Positions 16,275-24,810 are shown, counted from the stretch's first letter. The stretch is 64,000 nt of DNA from Streptomyces sp. NRRL B-24484 (GCF_000717715.1 NZ_JOAI01000013.1:124001-188000), one strand, 5' to 3'. Program-made: numbers and translations. Notes: a model not told the origin generated them from the sequence alone.

Positions 16275-17461
16275 GCCAGCGCCGCTTCTCCCACTCCCAT
16301 TCCTCCAGCGACTTCAATCTGGACGATCTGTTCAGGCCGGAGTCCGGAGGGGAGCAGGGTCAGCCGGGCGTGCCCGCACAACAGGCGCCGCCCGTCCAGC
16401 AGCCGGTGCCGCAGGCCGCGCCGCCGGCGCCGGGCCAGGGCGGCCCCGAGTACTGGGGTCCGCCGCCCGGCGTCGGCCAGCCCGCCGCCCCGGTCGAGCA
16501 CGCCCCGGAGACGCAGTACCTGCCGCCGTACCCGACGGCAGACCCGTCGGTCGGCGGTGCGCCGCAGACACCGGGTCAGGCGATGCCGGGTCAGCCCGGC
16601 TACGGCGGGCAGTCCTACGGCGGCCAGCAGGCCTTCGGCGGGCAGCAGCAGTCGTACGGCGGCCAGCAGGCCTTCGGCGGCGGCTTCCCGGCGGAGGCGC
16701 CGCAGGCCGTGCCGCAGCCCGGCTACGGCGGTCAGCAGACCTTCGGCGGCCAGTCCTTCGCGGCGGCCCCGGCCGCGCCGCCGGCCGCCCCCGGCTACGG
16801 GGACCAGGGCGGCCGGGCGGGCTCCGGCTCCAACCGGCCGTCCAACAAGATCGTCATCGGCGGTGTGATCGCCGGCTGCGCGGCGGCGGGCATCCTGGTC
16901 GCCGTGCTGATGAGCGGCGGCGACAACAAGCCGTCCGGCACCGGGTCGACCCCGGTGGCGAAGGCGTCCAGCGGTGCTCCGGCCACCACCGGCACCGGCG
17001 GGATGACCCCGGAGGCCAAGACACAGGCGAAGGCCCTCTCCGACCTGCTGGGCACCGCCAGCGCCAGTCGGCAGGCCGTGGTCGGCGCGGTGGCGGCGGT
17101 CGGCAAGTGCGAGAAGCTGCCGGAGTCGCAGACGGCGCTGACCGACGCGGCCGCCCAGCGGCAGGGCCTGGTGACCAAGCTCGACGCGCTGAAGGTGGAC
17201 AAGCTCACCGGTGGCGCGGAGCTGACCTCCCAGCTGGAGCGGGCCTGGCAGGCCTCCGCCACCGCGGACACCGAGTACGCGGCCTGGGCGGGCGACGCCG
17301 CGGCCGGCTGCGACCCGGCGGCGATCAAGAACAACCCGCACCTGAAGTCGGCCAACGAGGCCAGCGGCACCGCGACCGGGGCGAAGGAGAAGGCGTCCTC
17401 GCTGTGGAACGCGATCGCGGGCCAGGCCGGCCTCCCGAACAAGGACAAGACGGAGCTCTGA
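16271..17461 (+). CDS. Pro/Gly/Gln-rich single-pass membrane protein
   Basis: The protein has 396 residues. The first 185 or so are low-complexity, rich in Pro, Gln and Gly, with repeated SYGGQQAFGGQQ units. A single transmembrane helix follows (KIVIGGVIAGCAAAGILVAVLM, about residues 196-217 in total). The C-terminal 180 residues are probably extracytoplasmic and mostly helical, with two Cys (KCEKLPES and AAGCDPAA) that could pair. The N-terminus starts MSQRRFSHSHSSSDFNLDDLF. I do not recognise a function. A TTG start is used, with GGTGAGGA upstream. Confidence 0.75.
   Translation: MSQRRFSHSHSSSDFNLDDLFRPESGGEQGQPGVPAQQAPPVQQPVPQAAPPAPGQGGPEYWGPPPGVGQPAAPVEHAPETQYLPPYPTADPSVGGAPQTPGQAMPGQPGYGGQSYGGQQAFGGQQQSYGGQQAFGGGFPAEAPQAVPQPGYGGQQTFGGQSFAAAPAAPPAAPGYGDQGGRAGSGSNRPSNKIVIGGVIAGCAAAGILVAVLMSGGDNKPSGTGSTPVAKASSGAPATTGTGGMTPEAKTQAKALSDLLGTASASRQAVVGAVAAVGKCEKLPESQTALTDAAAQRQGLVTKLDALKVDKLTGGAELTSQLERAWQASATADTEYAAWAGDAAAGCDPAAIKNNPHLKSANEASGTATGAKEKASSLWNAIAGQAGLPNKDKTEL
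16616..16680 (+). repeat. direct repeat inside the Gln/Gly-rich coding region
   Basis: A 26-base unit beginning TACGGCGGCCAGCAGGCCTT occurs at about 16616 and again at about 16655, identical in sequence, with diverged copies further on. It encodes YGGQQAFGG and is a likely site of slippage and length variation. Confidence 0.7.
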
Positions 17462-17492
17462 GCTCCGGGGCCCCGCGGGCCCACGGAACGCC

Positions 17493-17526
17493 GAGGGGCG
17501 GACGGGAGTGATCCCGTCCGCCCCTC
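17493..17526. terminator. bidirectional terminator
   Basis: A perfect 15-bp stem (17493-17507 with 17512-17526) with loop GTGA lies between the convergent membrane-protein gene and the substrate-binding protein gene. Confidence 0.8.
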
Positions 17527-17551
17527 GTGTCCGCCCGGGTGCCGGCCGCCG

Positions 17552-18865
17552 TCAGGACGGGGCCTTGCCCCCGGCGAGCACCCAGCGGACGTCGACGAAA
17601 CCCTTGTGCTGCTCGACCAGGCGGCCGCCCTGCACGTGCTGGAAGGTGACCGCGGTGTTCACCAGCCGCGGCGAGTCCGCGCTGGCGAGCATGTTGGTCA
17701 TGCCCCAGCTGAGCGGCGGGGTGGCGCCGTTGGTCTCGATCGGGTCGCCGCTGTCGAGCACGGCGCGCAGGGTCTTGGCGGTGAGCGGCTTGCCGGCGTC
17801 CACCCGGGTCGCCGCGGCCCGCAGCACCTCGTAGGCGACCCAGGTGGTCTGCACGCCCGGGTCCGCGACGTCGATCGGGGTGTCGCCGCTGCCGTAGCTG
17901 CGGACGGTGCCGCGCAGCGCGTCCCAGACGGGCGAGGACTCGGGCGGGAACCACCCGGTGGCGTAGGCGCCGCCGAGCGGGCCGCCGTCACCGCCGGTGG
18001 AGTCCACCACGGACTGCTGGAAGCTGCCGATCACCGAGGCCAGTGCGGTGTGCTTGGGACCGAGCCGGCGGAACGGGTCGAGCAGGTTGGAGGTCGGCTC
18101 GGCGCCGAGCGCGACCGTGACGCAGTTGCCGTTCCGGTCGTCGCCGATGGCCTTCTGGGCGATCGGCGTGTAGTCGTTGGACCGCTCCGGCGCCTTGACG
18201 TCGGTCAGCCGGATCCCGGCCGGGCGCAGCGCGGCGTCCAGGTAGCCGACCAGGGTGTCGCCGGCCCGGGTGTCCGGGCGGATCAGCGCGACCGACTTGC
18301 AGCCCGCCTCGACCAGCTGGCGGCCGCTGCCGGCGATCAGCGCGGGGGTGCCGCCGGCCACCGGGTAGGACAGCGGGCTGCTGAACTCCGGCGTCGACAG
18401 GCCGTAGCCGCCCAGGTAGGGGATGCCGGCCTGCTCCAGCGTGGAGACGAAGCTGCTGCCGTACTGGCTGTAGGAGCCGACCACCGCGACGGCCTTCGCG
18501 TCGATCGCCTGCCGGGCGCAGGCGGTGACCCCGTCGGCGGTGTTGTGCTCGTTGCAGGTCAGCACGCGCAGCTTCCGGCCGTGCAGGCCGCCCTTGGCGT
18601 TGATCTCCCGGCCGACCGCCTCGGCGAGCGCGGTCATGCCCGGCCGGTCGGCGGAGCCGGTGCCGGAGGGCGCCCAGGTCATCACGGTCAGGTCGCTGGA
18701 GGCGGAGGCGGCGTCGGCCGGCCCGCCGCAGGCGGAGGTGGCCAAGACCGCCGGGACGAGGGCCGCTGCCGCGGCCAGGACGCCCGCTCTGCGGCGGCAC
18801 CACCCCGGGCCGGTGCTCTGCCGGCCGGCGGGCCGATGGTCGTCGGGCGATCCGTTCCGCCTCAT
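17552..18865 (-). CDS. ABC-type branched-chain amino acid-like substrate-binding lipoprotein
   Basis: The protein has 437 residues. An Arg-rich N-terminus and hydrophobic stretch lead to a probable lipobox LATSAC (Cys46). The mature part is a periplasmic-binding-protein fold of the Leu/Ile/Val (LivJ/AmiC) type, with GGLHGRKLRVLTC near the start, AVVGSYSQYGSS and SVALIRPDTRAG. Ligand binding is expected outside the membrane. No permease or ATPase gene is adjacent, so it may serve another transporter or a sensor. GGAGGGGAG precedes the ATG. Confidence 0.85.
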   Translation of the reverse strand: MRRNGSPDDHRPAGRQSTGPGWCRRRAGVLAAAAALVPAVLATSACGGPADAASASSDLTVMTWAPSGTGSADRPGMTALAEAVGREINAKGGLHGRKLRVLTCNEHNTADGVTACARQAIDAKAVAVVGSYSQYGSSFVSTLEQAGIPYLGGYGLSTPEFSSPLSYPVAGGTPALIAGSGRQLVEAGCKSVALIRPDTRAGDTLVGYLDAALRPAGIRLTDVKAPERSNDYTPIAQKAIGDDRNGNCVTVALGAEPTSNLLDPFRRLGPKHTALASVIGSFQQSVVDSTGGDGGPLGGAYATGWFPPESSPVWDALRGTVRSYGSGDTPIDVADPGVQTTWVAYEVLRAAATRVDAGKPLTAKTLRAVLDSGDPIETNGATPPLSWGMTNMLASADSPRLVNTAVTFQHVQGGRLVEQHKGFVDVRWVLAGGKAPS

Positions 18866-19030
18866 GTGACTCTCCCCTCCCGGGTACACACCCACGGCCG
18901 CTCTGTGATTCGGCCGAAATCAAGCCTTGACCTGGCCGGGCACGCAGAGAGGGACGAAAAGCGAACGTGGGGCCAACGGGGGCGGAACTCCGGGGGGTGA
19001 CGCGTGTAGACCCGCGGTCGGCGGCGGCGC

Positions 19031-19036
19031 GTACGA
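19031..19036 (+). promoter_or_regulatory. -10 box before the 172-aa conserved gene
   Basis: TACGAT lies 10 bases before the ATG at 19047. No good -35 is visible. Confidence 0.3.
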
Positions 19037-19046
19037 TCGAGGCACG

Positions 19047-19565
19047 ATGTCCGACTCCACAGATTCTTCGTATCGGTCCGCCAACACCTCTTCTCGCGGC
19101 GGGCGCCGCTCCAGCACGATGGGCCGCATGCCGCTCAACGATCTGCCCTGGTGGCGCTGGCGGGCCCGGATCCGCTCGGCGCTCCACATGCTCTCCGACC
19201 CGTCCTTCCAGCAGCACACCTGGCTGGCCGGCCGGGACGGCTACGGTGACGTCACCGACGCCGTCTACCGCCTGGTCGAGGACAGCTGGCTGGACCGCTG
19301 GTCCGCCGAGAAGTACATCGGCACCGTCGTCCGGGACGCCGCCGAGGCCGTCGCCCTGGACGCCGCGGTGCTGCGGGTCCTGCGGGTGCTGCACCAGGTC
19401 GGTGCCGACGCCCCCGCCGCCGCCTACCTCGGGCACCAGCTGTGGCCCGAGGCGGTCACGGCCGCCCGGGAGGCCCACGTCCTGTTCGCGGTCAACGACG
19501 GCGAGGACCCGGACGTCCCGCCGCGCAGCCTGGAGGTGCTGCGGATCATGACGCAGGCGGCCTGA
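19047..19565 (+). CDS. conserved Streptomyces protein of unknown function
   Basis: The protein has 172 residues. It starts with a Ser/Arg-rich disordered stretch (residues 1-28), then MPLNDLPWWRWRARIRSALHML and a predicted helical domain with YIGTVVRDAAEAVALDAAVLRVLRVL. It has no transmembrane segment or catalytic motif I can recognise. It lies just upstream of purU on the same strand with a gap of 109 bases. The GAGG four bases before the ATG supports the start. Confidence 0.7.
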   Translation: MSDSTDSSYRSANTSSRGGRRSSTMGRMPLNDLPWWRWRARIRSALHMLSDPSFQQHTWLAGRDGYGDVTDAVYRLVEDSWLDRWSAEKYIGTVVRDAAEAVALDAAVLRVLRVLHQVGADAPAAAYLGHQLWPEAVTAAREAHVLFAVNDGEDPDVPPRSLEVLRIMTQAA

Positions 19566-19674
19566 CCCGGCGGCCCGGCGCGCGGCGCGTCCCGCAGTCC
19601 GGTCACCGGCGCGCCGGGCGTCCGGAATGTGACACGCTTGGCCGTCCGTCGTGAGCGAGTGGAGGAACCCGCAC

Positions 19675-20541
19675 GTGGAAGAGCAGAAGGCCGGCGCCCA
19701 GTACGTCCTCACGCTGTCCTGCCCGGACAAGCAGGGCATCGTGCACGCGGTCTCCAGCTACCTCTTCATGACCGGGTGCAACATCATCGACAGTCAGCAG
19801 TTCGGCGACGCCGACAGCGGGCTGTTCTTCATGCGGGTGCACTTCTCCGCCGCCGGGCAGGTCACCGCGGAGAAGCTGCGGGCCAGCTTCGCCGCCGTCG
19901 GGGCCTCCTTCCACATGGACTGGCACATCCACTCGACCACCGAGCGGATGCGTGTCGTGCTCATGGTGTCGAAGTTCGGCCACTGCCTGAACGACCTGCT
20001 CTTCCGCACCCGGATCGGCGCCCTGCCGGTGGAGATCGCCGCGGTGGTCTCCAACCACACGGACTTCCGCGAGCTCACCGAGTCCTACGGGATCCCGTTC
20101 CACCACGTCCCGGTCACCCGCGAGAACAAGGACGAGGCCGAGCGCCGGCTGCTCGACCTGGTCGCCGAGGAGGACGTCGACCTGGTGGTGCTCGCCCGCT
20201 ACATGCAGGTGCTCTCGGACGACCTCTGCAAGGAGCTCTCCGGCCGGGTGATCAACATCCACCACTCCTTCCTGCCGAGCTTCAAGGGCGCCAAGCCCTA
20301 CCACCAGGCGCACACCCGCGGGGTGAAGCTGATCGGCGCCACCGCGCACTACGTCACCGCCGACCTCGACGAGGGCCCGATCATCGAGCAGGAGGTGGCC
20401 CGGGTGACCCACGACGTGACCCCCGAGCAGCTGGTCGCGATCGGCCGGGACGTCGAGTGCCAGGCACTCGCCCGGGCGGTCAAGTGGCACAGCGAGCGGC
20501 GGGTGCTGCTCAACGGCAGCCGCACGGTCGTCTTCGCCTGA
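19675..20541 (+). CDS. purU: formyltetrahydrofolate deformylase
   Basis: The protein has 288 residues: an N-terminal ACT domain (YVLTLSCPDKQGIVHAVSSY) and a C-terminal formyltransferase domain. The active-site Asn-His-Asp set is visible in VINIHHSFLPSFKGAKPY (Asn and His) and YVTADLDEGPII (Asp). PurU hydrolyses 10-formyl-tetrahydrofolate to formate and tetrahydrofolate, balancing one-carbon units. The ACT domain likely senses Met/Gly, as known for E. coli PurU. I chose GTG 19675 because GGAGGA lies eight bases upstream; an in-frame GTG at 19651 has no ribosome site. Confidence 0.95.
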   Translation: MEEQKAGAQYVLTLSCPDKQGIVHAVSSYLFMTGCNIIDSQQFGDADSGLFFMRVHFSAAGQVTAEKLRASFAAVGASFHMDWHIHSTTERMRVVLMVSKFGHCLNDLLFRTRIGALPVEIAAVVSNHTDFRELTESYGIPFHHVPVTRENKDEAERRLLDLVAEEDVDLVVLARYMQVLSDDLCKELSGRVINIHHSFLPSFKGAKPYHQAHTRGVKLIGATAHYVTADLDEGPIIEQEVARVTHDVTPEQLVAIGRDVECQALARAVKWHSERRVLLNGSRTVVFA

Positions 20542-20572
20542 TCCCGCCCCGCCCCCGGCCCGGCCCCGTCCC

Positions 20573-20610
20573 CGGGCGCCTTACGGCCCGAAGGACGGCC
20601 CCGGCGCCCG
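20573..20610. terminator. weak terminator-like inverted repeat after purU
   Basis: An 8-bp stem CGGGCGCC/GGCGCCCG (20573-20580 with 20603-20610) encloses a 22-base loop with its own GGCC pairing. It separates two convergent genes. Confidence 0.4.
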
Positions 20611-21720
20611 TCAGGGCCGGGAGAGCAGCGGCAGCGCGTGCAGCACCTGCCGGATCGCGTCCCGGTCGCCCTCCCGGCCGACCGGGATGAGGTCCGGGTC
20701 GCGGTGTGCGGCTGCGAGGTAGCAGAACTCCAGCCCGTCCAGGGCCATCTCCGCCACCGGTTCGGCGGGTCCGCCCGGCCCGTCCAGCGGGATCAGCCAC
20801 TCGCCCGCCGCCGGGCCGTCGATCACCAGCCGCAGCGACCGTCCCGGCACGCCCGCCGGGACGGGCTGCGCCCGGCGGGCGGCGAACAGCCGGGGGAGTA
20901 TCCGCGCCCCGAGGTCGATCAGCCGGTGCAGGTGCGCCGGTGCGGGCGGCGGGTAGGGGTAGTCCACCGCGCGGGCGATGTCGTCGCCGTGGATCCAGCA
21001 CTCGAAGGCGCGGTCCAGGAAGGCGTCGCGCAGCGGCAGCACGGCGAAGCCGTAGTCCACCGGGGCGCCGCCGTCGCCGCCCGCCGAGGCGGCCCGCAGC
21101 AGCGCGCGGCTCTGCCGCCGCCAGCGCCGGCGCACCTGCTCCGGGTCGTCCCCGCCGGCGGCGGTGATCAGCGCCAGGGTGCGGTCGAGGACGTCGGCGG
21201 GGCCGCCCTGCTCCGGCACCCGCGGTGCCGGCGGACGGCGGCCGACCACCGGCGGGCGGGCGCCGCCGAGCGGGTCGGGCAGGCCCACCGTGCGGGCGAG
21301 GTAGCCGTCGACCGCCGTCAGGTGGCAGACCACCTCGGCCGGCCGCCAGCGCTGCACCCCGCCGTGCCAGGGCAGTTCGGCGACCTCCTGCCACTCGGCC
21401 GGGCCGAGGTCGCGCAGCAGGGCGTCGAGCTTGGCGCTCTCCGCGGCGTACGGGCCGGCCCAGGCCGGTATCGGCTGCTCGGCGGGGCGCCGGCCCAGGC
21501 ACCAGTCGAGCACCTGGCGGCGGAGCGTCGCGGAGAGATCGAGCGGTTCGTCGGGGGTGAGTTCGGCGGCGGCGGCGCCGAGCCGGCCCGCCTCCTCGGC
21601 GCACTCCGGGCAGTCGGCGAGGTGCCGGGCGACCTCCGCGGCCTCCTCGCGCGGGCAGGCGCCGAGCGCCCACGCCCCCAGCAGGGAGCGCAGCGTCTCG
21701 TGCCGCCCGGGCGCCGTCAC
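20611..21720 (-). CDS. zinc-finger anti-sigma-like domain fused to mycothiol-dependent maleylpyruvate isomerase domain
   Basis: The protein has 369 residues. Residues 1-60 form a zf-HC2-type anti-sigma domain with H33xxxC37xxC40 (HLADCPEC). Residues about 95-260 resemble the DinB/MDMPI N-terminal domain, with VCHLTAVDGYLARTVG and a CWIHGDDIARAVDYPYPPP block, where His and Asp ligands would bind metal. The combination suggests a zinc anti-sigma that may respond to thiol or mycothiol state (inference). GTGA overlap with the upstream sigma-factor gene gives translational coupling, the usual layout of an ECF sigma and its regulator. Confidence 0.8.
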   Translation of the reverse strand: MTAPGRHETLRSLLGAWALGACPREEAAEVARHLADCPECAEEAGRLGAAAAELTPDEPLDLSATLRRQVLDWCLGRRPAEQPIPAWAGPYAAESAKLDALLRDLGPAEWQEVAELPWHGGVQRWRPAEVVCHLTAVDGYLARTVGLPDPLGGARPPVVGRRPPAPRVPEQGGPADVLDRTLALITAAGGDDPEQVRRRWRRQSRALLRAASAGGDGGAPVDYGFAVLPLRDAFLDRAFECWIHGDDIARAVDYPYPPPAPAHLHRLIDLGARILPRLFAARRAQPVPAGVPGRSLRLVIDGPAAGEWLIPLDGPGGPAEPVAEMALDGLEFCYLAAAHRDPDLIPVGREGDRDAIRQVLHALPLLSRP

Positions 21721-22310
21721 GGACCCGGCCGTCCCGCCGCCGGGACGGGTTCAGGGCGGGTGCCGCCGCCCGCCGTCCCCCGGGCGCCCGAACGGAGGTC
21801 GTCACAGGTGTCGTCGCCGTCGCGGCCGGCGGCCAGCTCGCCGGCCACCAGCTGCAGGCCGAGCCGCATCCGGTGCTTGGCGGCGCTCTCGCCGATTCCG
21901 AGCCGGCGGGCGGTGTCCCGGTAGGTGCGGCCGTCGTGGTGGCCGGGGGCGATGGCCTCGCGCAGCGGGTCGGGCAGCGAGGCGACGGCGTGGTGGGCGC
22001 TGGCGGCGGCGGACCGGGCGGCGATCCGGCGCTCGTCGGTGCAGTCCTCGCGCAGCCGCTCCACCGCCTGCCGGTGGGTGAGCCGGCCCAGCCAGGACCG
22101 CAGGGTGCCCTGCCCGGGGTGCCAGTGGCCCGGGTCCGTCCAGACCCGGGCGAAGACGTCGCGGGTGAGCTGCTCGGCGGCGTCCTGGTCGTCGAGCACG
22201 CGCAGCGCGAGGCCGTGCACCAGCGGCGCGAACCGGTCGTAGAGCTCGCCGAGCGCCGTCTCCTCGCCGCGGACGAGGCGGAGCGCGAGGCGTTCGTCGG
22301 AACTGCTCAT
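21717..22310 (-). CDS. ECF RNA polymerase sigma factor
   Basis: The protein has 197 residues. Region 2 is clear (ALGELYDRFAPLVHGLALRV, then AAEQLTRDVFARVW). Region 4 includes LPDPLREAIAP and TYRDTARRLGIGESAAKHRM, the helix-turn-helix for -35 recognition. The linker and tail are Gly/Pro/Arg-rich. It is expected to direct RNA polymerase to a small regulon under control of the coupled zinc-finger protein downstream. The region-4 core EAIAPGHHDGRTY deviates from the usual hydrophobic consensus. GGAG precedes the ATG. Confidence 0.85.
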   Translation of the reverse strand: MSSSDERLALRLVRGEETALGELYDRFAPLVHGLALRVLDDQDAAEQLTRDVFARVWTDPGHWHPGQGTLRSWLGRLTHRQAVERLREDCTDERRIAARSAAASAHHAVASLPDPLREAIAPGHHDGRTYRDTARRLGIGESAAKHRMRLGLQLVAGELAAGRDGDDTCDDLRSGARGTAGGGTRPEPVPAAGRPGP

Positions 22311-22660
22311 GCCGCGCTCCCCGCTCACGAGGGTGTCCCTCCCCGCTCTCCCCGGCGTGTCGCCGGGCCTGGCCGCACCGTGTCCGCCCCGGCACGCCGG
22401 GCGACGGGCCATGCCTGCGACCACGGTATCCAAGACCGCGGACCCGCCGGGTGAAATGCGGAAATGAGGGGGCGGGAACTTTCACCCCGTCAGATCCTGC
22501 CGGTACCCCGGCGGGGACGGCGGGTTCGGACACATGTGGGAAGGGTGGTTCGCTCGTGGCGGGCGCCCCGGACGGCCGCTCTGGCGGTACCGTCGTTGTG
22601 CTCGTGCACAGCCCCCGGCCCGGCCTGACGATCGTCGGTGCGACCCTCGTCAGGGTGAGC

Positions 22661-22685
22661 GGGACAGTATGCACCGAGCTGTCCC
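22661..22685. repeat. inverted repeat GGGACAG-N11-CTGTCCC
   Basis: The arms are perfect, at 22661-22667 and 22679-22685. It could be an operator for the downstream gene or an RNA stem. Confidence 0.45.
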
Positions 22686-22824
22686 CCGATCGCTGGAATA
22701 TGCCCGAAGCGCTTGCTGCGACCATCCGGTCGAATCATCCTGAGGCGTATTCGTGTCGAAGCCATGGGTAATCCGACCAGGCAGACCGGCCGAGCGCGGC
22801 CGGCCGACCGGTGTGATGAAGGCG

Positions 22825-22847
22825 CTGCCGCCCGGGCCGGGCGGCAG
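22825..22847 (+). other. hairpin in the leader of the ATP-binding protein gene
   Basis: A perfect 9-bp stem (22825-22833 with 22839-22847) with a 5-base loop ends 39 bases before the proposed GTG. A role in attenuation or ribosome access is possible. Confidence 0.4.
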
Positions 22848-22886
22848 GGTGTGGGTGGCCGATTACCGAGTGCGGGTGGTGGAGCG

Positions 22887-23360
22887 GTGCAGGTACTTCA
22901 GGTGCAGCTGGCGGTCCAGGCGGACCCGGCGGAGGTCGGCAGGGCGCGCCGGTGGGTACGGACCAGGCTTCAGGGGCACGGGCTCGACCCCGATGCGCCG
23001 GTCGCCGAGACCCTGGTGCTGGTCGTCTCCGAACTGGTCACCAACGCCGTGGTGCACACCGGCTGTCCGGCCGTGCTGAGGCTGACCATGCCGGTCGCCG
23101 ACGCCGCGTCGCCTGACGTCGCCTCATCGCCGGTGCGGGTCGAGGTCGCCGACGCCAGCCGCACCGCACCCGCCCCGCGGCACGCCGGCCGGGACGCCAC
23201 CAACGGTCGCGGCCTGGAGCTCGTCGAACTGCTCTGCGTGCGCTGGGGCTGGTACCCGGAGGGCTCCGGCAAGCGGGTCTGGTGCGAGATCGACCCGGCC
23301 GTCGAGGCGCCCGTCCCGGCCGCGGTGCCCGCCCTCGACGAACTCGCCTGGCAGCTCTGA
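22887..23360 (+). CDS. ATP-binding protein, RsbW-like (HATPase_c_2) anti-sigma/serine kinase
   Basis: The protein has 157 residues. The GHKL ATPase boxes are present: N-box ELVTNAVVH, G1 VEVADASRTAPAP and G2 GRGLELVELL. Such small stand-alone ATPases in Streptomyces act as anti-sigma or antisigma-antagonist kinases. The start is uncertain: GTG 22887 follows GGAG very closely, while an in-frame GTG at 22851 would add twelve residues and include a rare TTA codon. It is divergent from the ECF sigma gene, so the two may share regulation, but ECF factors are not normally controlled by this class. Confidence 0.8.
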   Translation: MQVLQVQLAVQADPAEVGRARRWVRTRLQGHGLDPDAPVAETLVLVVSELVTNAVVHTGCPAVLRLTMPVADAASPDVASSPVRVEVADASRTAPAPRHAGRDATNGRGLELVELLCVRWGWYPEGSGKRVWCEIDPAVEAPVPAAVPALDELAWQL

Positions 23361-23647
23361 CCGCTTCCCGTCGCAGGGTGCCGCGGGGTACCGCCACCAC
23401 CGGTGCGCCCGGGGCGCACGGGTCGTCCGCACCGGCCCGGCCGTGCTCCGCATTCCGGCCGATGCGCCGCAACCTCGCCGAATTTACGACAAGCCATTGA
23501 CGTGACGTATCCGACTGATCACGCTTGGGTGCAGCTCCGTCGCGAGGGGACGCCGAGGGAAGCCCGGGTGGTGCCAGCACATCAGGGGGACAGGCTGCCG
23601 ACCGCCCGCAGGCCTCCTCGGCGAGTGCGGAGCGAAGGCGCGCGGGT

Positions 23648-24724
23648 TCAGGGCTCGCGCGTCCGCTCGGACGGTGTCCCGGCGTGCCGTGCTCGGGGCG
23701 TGCGCGGCGGGGCACCGTCCGGCGAGCGGTGCGGCACCGGCTCGGTGGTGCGGAAGGTCCGCCGGTAGGCGCTCGGTGCGACGTCCAGCCGGCCGCGCAG
23801 GTGCAGCCGCATCGAGGCCGCGGTGCCGAACCCGGCCCGCCGGGCCACCCGGTCCACCGACAGGTCGGTCTCCTCCAGCAGCCGCCGGGCGAGTTCGGTG
23901 CGCTGCAGCGCCAGCCACTCGCCCGGGCTGCTCCCGGTCTCGTCGCGGAACCGCCGGGTGAAGGTCCGCACGCTCATGCCCGCCCGGGCGGCCAGGTCGC
24001 CGAGCGGCAGCGGCCGGTCCAGGTGCTCCAGCGCCCAGGCCCGGACGGCGGCCGTGCCGGAGCCGCCCTGCAGCGGGTCGGGCCCGGGCACGGCGACGTA
24101 CTGCTTCTGTCCGCCCTCCCGCCACGGCGGCACCAGGCAGGCCCGGGCCACCGCGTTGGCGACGGCGCTGCCGTGGTCGCGGCGCACCAGGTGCAGGCAG
24201 ACGTCCACGCCCGCGGCGACCCCGCCCGAGGTGAGCACGTCGCCGTCGTCGGTGAACAGCACGTCCGGATCCAGCCGCACCTGCGGGAACATCCGGGCGA
24301 AGCGCTCGGTGTACGCCCAGTGCGTGGTCGCCGGGCGGCCGTCGAGCAGGCCCGCCGCGGCCAGCACGAAGGCGCCGGTGCAGATCGACACCAGCCGGGC
24401 GCCGGGGCGGACCGTCGCCAGGGCGGCGGCGATCCGCGGGTCGAGGACCCCGTCCACCACGTCGCCGGGGCCGTCCTGCTGCGCGGGGACGATCACGGTG
24501 TCGGCCTCGGCGAGGAGTTCGGGGCCGTGGTCGACCGAGATCCGGAAGTCCGTGCTGGTGGCGACCGGCCCGCCGTCCACCGTGCAGGTGGCCACCCGGT
24601 ACAGCGGTACGCCGTCCGGGCCCTTGGCCGACTCGAAGATCCTTGCCGGGATGGCCAGTTCGAAGGCGATCACCCGGTCCAGTGCCAGCACCGCGACCCG
24701 GTGCTGCCGCGCGGCCCCTGTCAT
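23648..24724 (-). CDS. GlxA-type transcriptional regulator (DJ-1/PfpI + AraC HTH)
   Basis: The protein has 358 residues. The N-terminal DJ-1/PfpI-like domain includes LVSICTGAFVLAAAGLLDGRPATTHW, with the Cys elbow where related amidases have a nucleophile. The C-terminal AraC-type double HTH includes LAARAGMSVRTFTRRFRDETG and DRVARRAGFGTAASMRLH. Such proteins activate or repress metabolic genes in response to small molecules. It is divergently transcribed from an MFS transporter with 62 bases or more between them, so that transporter is a likely target. GGGAG precedes the ATG. Confidence 0.9.
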   Translation of the reverse strand: MTGAARQHRVAVLALDRVIAFELAIPARIFESAKGPDGVPLYRVATCTVDGGPVATSTDFRISVDHGPELLAEADTVIVPAQQDGPGDVVDGVLDPRIAAALATVRPGARLVSICTGAFVLAAAGLLDGRPATTHWAYTERFARMFPQVRLDPDVLFTDDGDVLTSGGVAAGVDVCLHLVRRDHGSAVANAVARACLVPPWREGGQKQYVAVPGPDPLQGGSGTAAVRAWALEHLDRPLPLGDLAARAGMSVRTFTRRFRDETGSSPGEWLALQRTELARRLLEETDLSVDRVARRAGFGTAASMRLHLRGRLDVAPSAYRRTFRTTEPVPHRSPDGAPPRTPRARHAGTPSERTREP

Positions 24725-24769
24725 CCTGGTCTCCCTTCGCGCGGGGCGGTGCCACATTGTGACCCGGAA

Positions 24770-24801
24770 ACCACTGGCCCGCGGAAGTGGTCTGGACCAA
24801 A
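24770..24801. promoter_or_regulatory. DasR-like operator and overlapping inverted repeat
   Basis: Positions 24786-24801 read AGTGGTCTGGACCAAA, close to the known DasR (dre) consensus A(G/C)TGGTCTAGACCA(G/C)T, with 13 of 16 positions agreeing and core TGGTC-TG-GACCA intact. A second inverted repeat ACCACT-N10-AGTGGT (24770-24775 with 24786-24791) overlaps it. The site lies between the divergent GlxA-type and MFS genes. Confidence 0.5.
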
Positions 24802-24810
24802 ACTGCTGCT

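Larger units (their letters stand above)
22311..22886. other. regulatory intergenic region between sigma factor and RsbW-like kinase
   Basis: This is a 576-base divergent region. It holds an inverted repeat (22661-22685), a hairpin (22825-22847) and short open frames. One of 106 codons at 22451-22771 has no recognised features and I do not call it. Promoters for both flanking genes must lie here, but I cannot place them with confidence. Confidence 0.5.

Noticed and set aside
22451..22771. A 106-codon plus-strand ORF in the sigma/kinase gap
   Set aside because: No ribosome site, family motif or neighbour link; composition could arise from the promoter region. It overlaps an inverted repeat that looks regulatory.
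22863..22865. TTA codon near the start of the RsbW-like gene
   Set aside because: It is coding only if translation starts at 22851; the GTG at 22887 is more likely by homology to the usual N-terminus.
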